DNA of 6,475 bases from Rhodothermota bacterium (GTDB lineage: Bacteria; Hydrogenedentota; Hydrogenedentia; Hydrogenedentales; GCA-2746185), in assembly GCA_009885415.1 (NCBI GenBank), contig VFKU01000910.1:1-6475 (forward strand). The letters are read 5' to 3'. This document shows, in pieces, positions 1 through 6,475 of this stretch. The position numbers and the translations under genes were made by a program. Each line of letters opens with the position of its first letter. Position 1 is the first letter of the stretch. The notes under the pieces were generated by a model. The model was not told where the DNA came from, did not search any database, and worked only from the letters and a program-made list of their open reading frames with translations.

Positions 1-562
1 CATGCTCGCGTTGATGGCGGGTCTCGATCGACCCACCTCCGGCGAAGTGATCTTCGAGGGCCGGCCGATTCAGGACCTCTCCGAAGACGCGCTCGCGATT
101 TTGCGCCGCGAAAAAATCGGCTTCGTCTTTCAGACCTTTCAATTGCTCGGCCATCTCACCGCGCGCGAAAACGTGATGCTGCCGATGGAACTACGCAAGA
201 CGCCGCGCGCCCGGCCGCGGGCCGATGAACTCCTGCAATCGGTCGGGCTCGGCGATCGCGGGCACCACTACCCGACGCAACTCTCCGGCGGCGAGCAGCA
301 ACGCGTGGCGCTGGCGCGGGCTTTCGCGGCCGACCCGGCGCTGTTGCTGGCCGACGAGCCGACGGGCAATCTCGATACAGCCACGGGGAGTACGGTGCTC
401 GGCTTGCTCACGCAGCTTCAGCGTGAGCGTGGCGTCACGCTCGTCCTCGTGACGCACGATCCCGCGATCGCGCAACACGCCGACCGGCTCATTTACCTGC
501 GCGATGGCCGCATCGATCGCGAAGAAATCGTGCAACGCAGCGCGGCGGGGTCTCCGGCGTGA
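1..562 (+). CDS. ABC transporter ATP-binding protein, LolD/YbbA/MacB type (5' end cut by window)
   Basis: This is the nucleotide-binding subunit that would hydrolyse ATP in the cytoplasm to drive the permease encoded next to it. The visible 186 residues (numbered from the ATG at position 2) begin just after the expected Walker A. The opening MLALMAGLDRPTSGEV is the usual continuation of a GKST motif, so that ATG is internal and the true start lies upstream. The Q-loop is FVFQTFQLL (Q44), the ABC signature LSGGEQQR is at 94-101, Walker B with catalytic Glu is LLLADEPT at 114-121, the D-loop is GNLDTATG and the H-loop is VTHD (H152). The short IGFVFQxFxLL / TARENVxLPxEL pattern is typical of the LolD/YbbA/MacB clade (about 220-240 aa when complete). 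Its TGA overlaps the GTG start of the permease, so the two are co-translated. The class is secure; the transported substrate is not readable from the sequence. Confidence 0.95.
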   Translation, partial: MLALMAGLDRPTSGEVIFEGRPIQDLSEDALAILRREKIGFVFQTFQLLGHLTARENVMLPMELRKTPRARPRADELLQSVGLGDRGHHYPTQLSGGEQQRVALARAFAADPALLLADEPTGNLDTATGSTVLGLLTQLQRERGVTLVLVTHDPAIAQHADRLIYLRDGRIDREEIVQRSAAGSPA

Positions 563-3126
563 CGCCGGGCCTGCTCGCCCGCCAGACGCTGCGCGAGAGC
601 CGCGGCGGACTCGGCCGGCTGGCCTTCTCGATCGCCTGCCTCGCGATTGGCGTCGCGGCGGTCGTGGCGATCGCGGCGCTGTCGAGCAGCTTCGAGGACG
701 GCATCCGCTCCAACGCCAAGGAAATGCTCGGCGCGGACCTGGTCGTGCGCTCGGGCAAGCCGCTGCCGCCGGGGTGGTCCGCGCCGCTGTCGGCGATCTC
801 GGCCGCGAAGGCGATCTACGCGCGCGAACAGCCGCAGGTGGTCCAGGCGGGCGAAGGCGCTGAGGTCCGCAGTCTGCTCGCGGAATTGCTCGTCGTCGAT
901 TCCGAGTATCCGTTCTACGGGACGCTGTCGCTGGACAGCGGCGGCACGCTGGCCGAGGTCCTGCGCGATGACACGGTGGTGATCGTTTCCGATGCCTCTG
1001 CACGTCTCGGCGCCAAGACCGGCGATACTCTGCGCGTCGGGGAGGTCTCGCTTCGCATCGCAGCCGTAGCGATGAATGAGCCCGACCGCATGACGGGCAT
1101 CATGTATCTCGGCCCGCGTGTCTACTTGACGCCCGGCGCTTTCGCAAAAGCCGGCCTCGCCGACATCCCGGCCGGCGTGAGGTACCGCACGCTGGTGAAA
1201 CTGCCGGAGATGACGCCCGCGCAGTTGGACGCGCTAAAGTCGGACCTCGAAGACGCCGTGGAAGGGGATGGATCCGCGCGGGTCGAAACGTATATCGAGG
1301 GTCGGCCCACCTTGCAGCGCGGGCTGGAGGACCTCTCGCGTTTTCTCGGGATGATCGCGCTTTTGTCGCTGTTGCTCGGCGGCGTCGGCGTGGCGCAGGC
1401 GGTGCGCGCGTGGATCGCCGGCCGCATGGACGCGATCGCGGTGTTGAAATGCATCGGCATGCGCCCGCGTGAGATTCTCGTGCTCTACGCGGCACAGGCG
1501 ACTTTGCTCGGGCTCGTCGGTAGCGCGGCCGGTGCGGCGCTCGGCCTCGGATTGACGGCGCTGTTGCCGATCGTGTTTCGTGAGTACATCCCGGCAAACT
1601 TGATCAACGCCTGGCAACCGCGCGCGGCCTTGGGCGGGCTGGCGCTGGGCGTCGCGGTGGCGATCGTGTTCAGCTTGCCGCCGCTGATCGCGGTCTTGCG
1701 CGTGGCGCCCGTGCGCGTGTTTCGGCGCAATGCGGAGCCGCTGCCCGGCGCGCGCTGGGTTTCGATCGTCACGGCGCTCGTCACCGGCATGGGTGTCGCC
1801 GGGCTGGCGGGTTTGCAGGCGCGGAGCGCGCTCGTCGGTACGATTTTCACCGTGGGAGTGCTCACGACTGCGCTGGTGCTCGCGGCGAGCGCGTGGGTCC
1901 TGATGAAATGCGCCTCGATGATTCCGCGCGACTGGGGCCACCGCGTGTGGCTGCGCTACGGACTCGCGGCCCTGTCGCGGCCCGGCGCGAATACCATTCC
2001 GTCGATTGTGTCGCTGGGCTTGGGCCTATTGGTCTTGTTTTCCGCGACCGTGATCCAGGACTTTTTCAATCAACAACTCACCGGTGCCCTTCCGAAAAAG
2101 CTACCGTCGGCGATTGTGCTCAATGCGCGACCGGAGCAGATCGAGGGTCTCACGGCTCTGCTCACGGCGGAGCACGCGGAGAACATTGTCGTTTTTCCGA
2201 TTGTGATGGCCCGCATGACCGCGGTGGACGGTGTCGTTTTGAAAGAAGAAAAACGCGCCCGGCGGAGTCGCGATTCTGGAGGCCAGCTCGATCGTAGTCC
2301 GGAGGCCCGGCGTGGACGCGGCGGCCGCGAAGATCGGCCGCTGACCTACCTGCCCGGACTCCCCGCCGCCAACACGGTCGTCGCGGGGGAACTCTGGAGC
2401 AAGCCTGAGGTGGCCGAAGCGAGCCTCGAAAAGGAATGGGCGGACCGGCTCGGGTTGGGCCTGGGCTCGAAGCTCACCTTCGCATTGCCGGGCCGGACGC
2501 TGGATCTGGAAGTCACGAGCCTGCGCAAGGTGGACGGCAAAGAAATGGGCATTCCCTTCGAGATTATCGCCGAGCCGGGCACTCTGGACGATGCGCCGCA
2601 GTTTCGGATTGCGACCGTGCGCTTGCCGAAGGGCGAGGCGGCTGCGGTGCAAAACCGCGTCACCAGCGAATATCCGAACGTGACCTTCGTCCCGATTGGC
2701 GACATCGTCGAGAGGATCGCCGCGCAACTGGAGCGGATCGGGTGGGGCATGCGGATGCTCGGACTCTTCATCGTCGGCGCGGCGATCGCCGTGCTCGCCG
2801 GAACGATCGGCATCGAGTCGATTCGCCGCGGCCGCGAAGTCGCCCTGCTCAAGACGCTCGGCATGACGCGGCGCGAAGTGGTTGGCGTGTTCGCGGCGGA
2901 GTACGCGCTGATCGGGCTCGTCGCCGGTATCATCGGCGTCACCGGCGGCGGCATCGTCGCGTGGGTGACGGTCGTGCGCGCGCTCGACGTAGAGTTCCAC
3001 TGGCCCTTCGGGACGTTCGCGCTCGCGATCTTGGCGGGGATGGCGGTGTCCGTCATTGCAGGGATCGTCGCCAGCGCGGGTGCGCTTCGCCGACGTCCCA
3101 TCGAGATACTCAGGCACCAGGAGTGA
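559..3126 (+). CDS. FtsX-family ABC transporter permease, YbbP-like (855 aa)
   Basis: This is an inner-membrane permease partnered with the preceding ATPase. The GTG start at 559 overlaps the upstream TGA (GTGA), and a GGCGGGG stretch at 544-550 can serve as ribosome binding site. Hydrophobic segments fall near residues 21-42, 260-283, 305-337, 355-382, 400-420, 424-448, 478-500, 732-752, 773-802 and 820-843. That makes about ten helices, arranged as two FtsX cores with large periplasmic domains after helix 1 (43-259) and helix 7 (501-731). Each core carries the coupling motif expected to contact the ATPase: LKCIGMRPREI (296-306) and LKTLGMTRREV (764-774). Length and topology match YbbP (about 800 aa in E. 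coli), not LolC/E or MacB (four helices). YbbAP-type systems are thought to act on lipids or lipoproteins by mechanotransmission; the substrate here is unknown. Residues about 562-593 form an Arg-rich stretch with poor codon bias that may be frame-shifted (separate entry). Confidence 0.93.
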   Translation: MTPGLLARQTLRESRGGLGRLAFSIACLAIGVAAVVAIAALSSSFEDGIRSNAKEMLGADLVVRSGKPLPPGWSAPLSAISAAKAIYAREQPQVVQAGEGAEVRSLLAELLVVDSEYPFYGTLSLDSGGTLAEVLRDDTVVIVSDASARLGAKTGDTLRVGEVSLRIAAVAMNEPDRMTGIMYLGPRVYLTPGAFAKAGLADIPAGVRYRTLVKLPEMTPAQLDALKSDLEDAVEGDGSARVETYIEGRPTLQRGLEDLSRFLGMIALLSLLLGGVGVAQAVRAWIAGRMDAIAVLKCIGMRPREILVLYAAQATLLGLVGSAAGAALGLGLTALLPIVFREYIPANLINAWQPRAALGGLALGVAVAIVFSLPPLIAVLRVAPVRVFRRNAEPLPGARWVSIVTALVTGMGVAGLAGLQARSALVGTIFTVGVLTTALVLAASAWVLMKCASMIPRDWGHRVWLRYGLAALSRPGANTIPSIVSLGLGLLVLFSATVIQDFFNQQLTGALPKKLPSAIVLNARPEQIEGLTALLTAEHAENIVVFPIVMARMTAVDGVVLKEEKRARRSRDSGGQLDRSPEARRGRGGREDRPLTYLPGLPAANTVVAGELWSKPEVAEASLEKEWADRLGLGLGSKLTFALPGRTLDLEVTSLRKVDGKEMGIPFEIIAEPGTLDDAPQFRIATVRLPKGEAAAVQNRVTSEYPNVTFVPIGDIVERIAAQLERIGWGMRMLGLFIVGAAIAVLAGTIGIESIRRGREVALLKTLGMTRREVVGVFAAEYALIGLVAGIIGVTGGGIVAWVTVVRALDVEFHWPFGTFALAILAGMAVSVIAGIVASAGALRRRPIEILRHQE
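2243..2341 (+). other. Suspected out-of-frame segment (two compensating indels) within the permease gene
   Basis: In the annotated frame this stretch encodes an Arg/Gly-rich segment (residues about 562-593) with only about 18 of 29 codons (2254-2340) ending in G or C, whereas the start of the gene is above 90%. The +1 frame is open for 33 codons from 2243 to a TGA at 2342. In it about 27 of 30 codons from 2252 end in G/C, and it reads as an ordinary sequence with APGGVAILEASSIVV followed by RRPGVDAAAAKIG. One extra base in the A-rich run at 2242-2253 and one missing base near 2332-2341 would join it smoothly to conserved-looking sequence on both sides (MTAVDGVVL before, LTYLPGLPAANTVVAG after). 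Counts are by hand. The alternative is a genuine but divergent periplasmic loop. Confidence 0.5.
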
Positions 3127-3151
3127 GCGCGCGCAGAGATCTGGCGTCCGT

Positions 3152-3157
3152 TATACT
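3152..3157 (+). promoter_or_regulatory. Candidate -10 element upstream of the FGE gene
   Basis: TATACT stands out in a GC-rich gap and lies 36 bases before the FGE start codon. No convincing -35 hexamer is found 16-18 bases upstream, and there is no extended -10 TG. If real, it would give the FGE gene its own transcript with a leader of about 30 bases, separate from the transporter genes. Otherwise the FGE could be read through from the operon upstream, since only 67 bases separate the genes. Confidence 0.25.
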
Positions 3158-3193
3158 GTGGATGCGAATGCTGAATCGCGGGCGGGACACACG

Positions 3194-4249
3194 ATGAAAA
3201 ACAGTAGCGATCGATCTCCGCGCTTCATTCGCACTGTGCTTATGGTCGCATTAGGCATCGCGGTCGCCGCCGGCATCCCAAGCGCCGCGGACACGCCGCC
3301 CGCCGGCATGGTCTGGATTCCCGCGGGCGAATTTACGATGGGCACCGACGAGGAACAGGCCTATCCCTCCGAACGGCCCGCGCACCGCGTGAAGGTCGGC
3401 GGGTTTTGGATGGACGAGACCGAAGTGACGAACCGGCAGTTCTTGGCCTTCGTGCGCGCGACGGGCTACGTCACCGTCGCCGAGCGGCCGGTGGACTGGG
3501 AACAGCTCAAGGCGCAGTTGCCGCCCGGCACGCCCAAGCCGCCCGAGGAAAAATTGCAGGCGGGATCGATCGTGTTCAATCCACCTTCGGGCGCAGTGCC
3601 GCTGAGCAACCCCGAGATCTGGTGGAAATGGACGGTCGGCGCGAACTGGAAGCGGCCCGAAGGTCCGGGCAGCACGGTGGATGATCGCCTCGACTATCCG
3701 GTCGTGCATGTGTCGTGGGAGGACGCCGAGGCCTACGCGAAGTGGGCCGGTAAGCGACTACCGACCGAGGCCGAGTGGGAGTACGCTGCGCGCGGCGGAC
3801 TCGAATCCAAGCGCTACGCCTGGGGCGACGAACTGAAGCCCGGCGGAAAATATCTCGCGAATACGTGGCAGGGGCGATTCCCGGATCAGAATTCGGCGAA
3901 CGACGGATATCCCGCGATCGCTCCGGTCAAGAGCTTCCCGCCGAACGGATACAAACTCTACGACATGATCGGTAACGTGTGGGAGTGGTGCGAGGATTGG
4001 TACCGCGCGGACCAGCACGCGACACTCGCGTCGACCGGCCTCTGCGAGAATCCGCCCGGGCCGAAGGAGAGCTGGGATCCGGAATCACCCTACTCGAAGC
4101 GCCGCGTGACCAAGGGCGGCTCGTATCTGTGCGCGGAGAACTACTGTCTCAACTACCGCCCCAGCGCGCGCCGCGGTACGGACTGGGACACTGGCCTGCC
4201 GCACGTCGGCTTCCGCTGCGCGAAGTCGGCGGACGCGGGCGCGAAGTAA
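3194..4249 (+). CDS. Formylglycine-generating enzyme (FGE/SUMF1 family), secreted, 351 aa
   Basis: This enzyme oxidises the Cys of the sulfatase CxPxR motif to C-alpha-formylglycine, using O2 and Cu(I), and so activates type I sulfatases. The ATG at 3194 is chosen over the frame's upstream start at 3056, which would overlap the permease. It has a weak GGGA at 3184-3187 and begins a Sec signal: basic n-region to R13, hydrophobic 14-28, cleavage near SAA|D (30-33). The FGE fold follows: GMVWIPAGEFTMG (38-50), DETEVTNRQF (74-83), GANWKRPEGPGST (149-161), HVSWEDAEAY (172-181), WAGKRLPTEAEWEYAARGG (184-202), FPPNGYKLYDMIGNVWEW (248-265), GFRCA (339-343). The catalytic/copper Cys pair is present as C313 and C318 in GGSYLCAENYCLNYRP, matching the CxxxxC of true FGEs; many SUMF1-fold relatives lack it. 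No sulfatase is in the window. Sulfatase-maturing activity is well supported; periplasmic location is inferred from the signal. Confidence 0.95.
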   Translation: MKNSSDRSPRFIRTVLMVALGIAVAAGIPSAADTPPAGMVWIPAGEFTMGTDEEQAYPSERPAHRVKVGGFWMDETEVTNRQFLAFVRATGYVTVAERPVDWEQLKAQLPPGTPKPPEEKLQAGSIVFNPPSGAVPLSNPEIWWKWTVGANWKRPEGPGSTVDDRLDYPVVHVSWEDAEAYAKWAGKRLPTEAEWEYAARGGLESKRYAWGDELKPGGKYLANTWQGRFPDQNSANDGYPAIAPVKSFPPNGYKLYDMIGNVWEWCEDWYRADQHATLASTGLCENPPGPKESWDPESPYSKRRVTKGGSYLCAENYCLNYRPSARRGTDWDTGLPHVGFRCAKSADAGAK

Positions 4250-4262
4250 GCTGAAAAGTCTA

Positions 4263-4333
4263 GTAGGGGCGGGGCCCTGTCCCCGCCCTGCATTTCGAGC
4301 GGGCGTAGGGCGGGGACGGAGCCTCGCCCCTAC
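4263..4333. repeat. Long imperfect inverted repeat between convergent genes (possible terminator or dispersed palindromic element)
   Basis: The left arm 4263-4289 (starts GTAGGGGCGGGGC) and right arm 4307-4333 (ends CTCGCCCCTAC) pair over 27 bases with three non-Watson-Crick positions; two of these would be G-U wobbles in plus-strand RNA. The loop is 17 bases (4290-4306). The element fills most of the 98-base gap between the stop codons of the FGE gene (+) and the cytochrome gene (-). A bidirectional terminator role is plausible by position, but no proper U-tract follows: on the plus side T5 comes only at 4351-4355, and on the minus side only a short CTTTTC occurs. The GTAGGGGCGGGGC...GCCCCTAC ends resemble dispersed palindromic repeats known from other GC-rich bacterial genomes. 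No second copy was seen in the window. Confidence 0.8.
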
Positions 4334-4347
4334 GGTCATTGGCGGGT

Positions 4348-6475
4348 CTATTTTTGTGCGGCGAGGAACGCCACCACGTCGGCGAGTTCTTGCGCGGTCA
4401 TGCCGGCGGCGAGGCCGTTAGGCATGAGAGACATCGCGCTCTTGTAGCGGTCAAGAACCTCGGCAGCGGGAATCGCGACGACGTTTCCGGAGGACTCGAC
4501 GAGTTCGATACCGTCCGACGCGTCCTTGCGGAGGTAGCCCGTGAGCGCGTCGTCCTTCAGCGTCTTCACGACCCACACCGCGAACTCCTGCGAGATGGCT
4601 GCGCTCGGGTTCAGGATCGATTCGAGCAGGCCGTCCTTGCCGTATTTCTCGCCAATTTTCGTGAGTTCTGGGCCGACGTTCTTTCCTTCACCCGCGATCC
4701 TATGGCACTGGTAACACTGCGAGCGTTCTTCGCTGAAGAACACCGCGCGACCGCGCGCGGCGTCGCCGGTCATCGCGGCCAGTTCGGCGACCGTGGGCAG
4801 CGGCTTGCCGTCGCGCGATTTTTCCGGCGGGAGGATTTGTCCGGCAAACATGCGCACGTCGTCGAAGCGGCTCGAACGCAACACTTCGCCGACGTCGAAC
4901 TCGATGTCGGCCGCCAGCTTGCCGGCCTCCGCAGACTTCAGCAGCGCCATCGCACCCGTCTTCGACTCGGCGAGAAGACGGGCAGCGTTGCGACGCAAAC
5001 CCTGCGGTCGTTTCTCGTCCAGGACAAACGCGTGCAACTGTTCTCTCGCGGGATCGTCGCGGAAGCGCGCGAGAATGCCGAGCGCCTCGACGCCGATGCG
5101 CCCCTGCTCGTCGTTGATGAGGCGATCGAGCGCGTCCTTCGGTGTATTGTCCCGGCGCGTCATCGGCGCGGCCATAGCGAGCAGACCGACGCGCTCGTCG
5201 ATCGGGCGTATGGTGTCCAGCGCGGCGTTCAAGAGATCGGGCACGAAGGCGGCGCGGCGCAGATCGCCGATATAGGCCAAGGCGATCGTTCGGATCGAGG
5301 CATCGCCCAGGCGGGCGCGGAGATAAGCGTCCACGCCGCTCGCATCGACCGCCGCTCGCCACGTATCGCCGCCATCGCGCGCGAGAAGCTCCAGGGCATA
5401 CGCGACCATTTCGGGGATCTCGGAGTCGGACACGTGCGTGGCAATTTCGTCGCCGGCCTCGGGCGTGCCGATGGCGTCGAGCGCTTGAAGCGCGAGCATG
5501 CGTAATTCGCGCGAAAGGGATCGGTTGTTCGCGGCGTCGCGGGCGAGGTCGAAGACCGCTGCGGGATGCAGTTGCACCGCGAGGCCGCCCAGGCGCGCGT
5601 CCCAGGCGGAGCTGGCTTTGGCCAGGATCGCGTCCCACGCGGGGCCTTCATTGCCGCGCAGCGCGATACCGAGGGCCTCGCGATAGAATCGGTCGGCGCC
5701 GTCAAAACGCAGCGCGAGTTCCACGATGGCCGCGTCGGTTTTTGAATCGCGAGGGGCGCGCGCGAGTTCGAGCAGAATTTGCCGACGCACCATCGGCGAG
5801 GCGTCGGTCAGCAACTCGCGGCGATCCAGGAGCGCCTGCGGATTGCTCGAAGCGATCGCGCGCACGGCTGCCACGCGGTCGGCGGCGAGTTCGCTCTTCG
5901 CGGCGGCATCGATCGCGGCCGGGCCGCGCTTGGGATCGCGGGTGAAGAGCCAGAGCGCACGCGCGCGGGTGACAGCATCGTGGTCTTGCATCATTGAACC
6001 GAGCAGTGTCGCGTCATCTTTGGCGAGACGGGTGTCGAGCGTCTGCCACGCCAGATATCGCCGCGCGATGTTTGGAGACGCGAAGGCTTCGCGCAGACCC
6101 GCGTCGGAGTCGAGCGCGAGCGCTGGGCACGTGTACTTCGCGCCCTTCGCTGCGAGACGATACACGCGGCCGCGCGCAACATCGCCCATGCGATGACCGC
6201 CGACGCCGGGGTCATACCAGTCGGCGATGAAGATCGAGCCGTCGGGCGCGGCGGAAACGTCCACCGGGCGGAACCAGCTATCGCCCTCGCATCGCAGCAA
6301 CACTTCCATTTCAGCGGAGAAACCCGCGCCGTCGGGTTTCGTTCGGTACGCGCGGATTTCGCCGGGGCCGGCCTCGGCGTGGATGAGCGCGCCCCACACG
6401 CGCTCGGGCAGCGCGCGGCCTTCGTAGACCATGAGTCCGCAGGGCGAGCCGAAGCCCGCGCGAATCATCCGCGGC
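4348..6475 (-). CDS. Membrane-bound dehydrogenase-type protein with HEAT-like repeats and C-terminal haem c domain (5' end beyond window)
   Basis: This is a large exported-type redox protein. The frame is open to the window edge, so the start is missing; the ATG at 6466-6468 is internal. Numbered from it, the 706 visible residues contain three parts. Residues 1-106 are the end of a glucose/sorbosone-dehydrogenase-like beta-propeller (GSPCGLMVYEG; PVDVSAAPDGSIFIADWYDP; GGHRMGDVARGRVYRL). Residues about 112-545 are helical HEAT-like repeats (e.g. DASPMVRRQILLELAR). Residues about 565-706 are a cytochrome c domain. Haem attachment is CYQCH at 585-589 (bases 4702-4716), preceded by GDAARGRAVFF and followed by GEGKNVGPELT, LLESILNPSAAISQEFA and MSLMPNGL; Met682 or Met679 is the likely distal ligand. 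This order is the Pirellula/Verrucomicrobium-type dehydrogenase plus haem-binding domain architecture. It would oxidise an unidentified substrate and pass electrons to haem in the periplasm. It converges on the FGE gene. Family is secure; substrate and any membrane anchor are not visible. Confidence 0.92.
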   Translation of the reverse strand, partial: PRMIRAGFGSPCGLMVYEGRALPERVWGALIHAEAGPGEIRAYRTKPDGAGFSAEMEVLLRCEGDSWFRPVDVSAAPDGSIFIADWYDPGVGGHRMGDVARGRVYRLAAKGAKYTCPALALDSDAGLREAFASPNIARRYLAWQTLDTRLAKDDATLLGSMMQDHDAVTRARALWLFTRDPKRGPAAIDAAAKSELAADRVAAVRAIASSNPQALLDRRELLTDASPMVRRQILLELARAPRDSKTDAAIVELALRFDGADRFYREALGIALRGNEGPAWDAILAKASSAWDARLGGLAVQLHPAAVFDLARDAANNRSLSRELRMLALQALDAIGTPEAGDEIATHVSDSEIPEMVAYALELLARDGGDTWRAAVDASGVDAYLRARLGDASIRTIALAYIGDLRRAAFVPDLLNAALDTIRPIDERVGLLAMAAPMTRRDNTPKDALDRLINDEQGRIGVEALGILARFRDDPAREQLHAFVLDEKRPQGLRRNAARLLAESKTGAMALLKSAEAGKLAADIEFDVGEVLRSSRFDDVRMFAGQILPPEKSRDGKPLPTVAELAAMTGDAARGRAVFFSEERSQCYQCHRIAGEGKNVGPELTKIGEKYGKDGLLESILNPSAAISQEFAVWVVKTLKDDALTGYLRKDASDGIELVESSGNVVAIPAAEVLDRYKSAMSLMPNGLAAGMTAQELADVVAFLAAQK

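Noticed and set aside
1893..2297. A plus-strand 134-codon frame inside the permease gene.
   Set aside because: It is out of frame with the hydrophobic helices around it and lacks motifs; it also ends before 2341 and so is not the alternative frame that explains the codon-bias anomaly.
2101..3117. A 338-codon open frame on the minus strand opposite the 3' part of the permease gene.
   Set aside because: Its Arg/Asp/His-rich composition without motifs marks it as a shadow of the permease, whose hydrophobic helices and coupling motif are clear on the plus strand.
3056..3193. Upstream extension of the FGE frame by 46 residues, overlapping the permease.
   Set aside because: The extension has no FGE similarity, is Arg-rich, and would bury the signal peptide that begins at the ATG at 3194.
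4250..4347. Possible small RNA or tRNA in the gap between the convergent genes.
   Set aside because: No cloverleaf or conserved RNA signature was seen; the only structure is the long inverted repeat already listed.
4339..5505. A 388-codon open frame on the plus strand antisense to the cytochrome gene.
   Set aside because: It lies wholly opposite a strongly supported gene, is Arg/His/Val-rich with no recognisable domain, and such long antisense frames are expected in GC-rich coding DNA.
252..5859. Seven copies of the octamer GCGATCGC (252, 464, 667, 1432, 2782, 3914, 5852), well above chance for the base composition and identical to the HIP1 core of cyanobacteria.
   Set aside because: Six of the seven encode Ala-Ile-Ala in frame with GCG/ATC, the preferred codons here, so codon choice in Ala/Ile-rich proteins explains them; the copies are neither regularly spaced nor intergenic.

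Overview
This window is a GC-rich bacterial segment (GC roughly two thirds by eye) that is almost entirely coding. Four protein genes are visible, and two of them run off the window ends. The C-terminal haem domain of the minus-strand gene, and its propeller-HEAT-cytochrome architecture, belong to the 'Pirellula/Verrucomicrobium-type' membrane-bound dehydrogenase families. These are abundant in Planctomycetes, Verrucomicrobia, Acidobacteria and related phyla. Together with an exported formylglycine-generating enzyme, this points to an aerobic or microaerobic Gram-negative bacterium of that kind. The phylum cannot be fixed from this stretch.

Layout. Positions 1-562 (+) hold the 3' part of an ABC transporter ATPase of the LolD/YbbA/MacB type; its Walker A motif lies upstream of the window. 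Positions 559-3126 (+) hold its partner, a large FtsX-type permease with about ten membrane segments (YbbP-like), translationally coupled through a GTGA overlap. After a 67-base gap with a weak candidate promoter, 3194-4249 (+) encodes a secreted formylglycine-generating enzyme (FGE) that keeps the catalytic cysteine pair. The 98-base gap 4250-4347 is dominated by a long imperfect inverted repeat between convergent genes. Positions 4348-6475 (-) hold the 3' part of a large protein with the end of a beta-propeller, a HEAT-like helical region and a C-terminal c-type cytochrome domain.

How they work together. The ATPase and permease form one inner-membrane complex, probably of the mechanotransmission/lipoprotein-lipid handling class rather than a small-solute pump. 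The FGE would activate sulfatases outside the cytoplasm; no sulfatase is in the window. The cytochrome-dehydrogenase would oxidise an unknown (perhaps sugar-type) substrate in the periplasm. FGE and dehydrogenase could both serve breakdown of sulfated polysaccharides, but this is inference from neighbourhood only.

The most notable anomalies are three. A 33-codon stretch in the permease (2243-2341) has codon statistics that favour another frame, suggesting two compensating indels or an assembly error. The intergenic repeat has 27-base arms. The FGE combines a signal peptide with a complete copper/cysteine active site. I see no complete, clearly undescribed system here.
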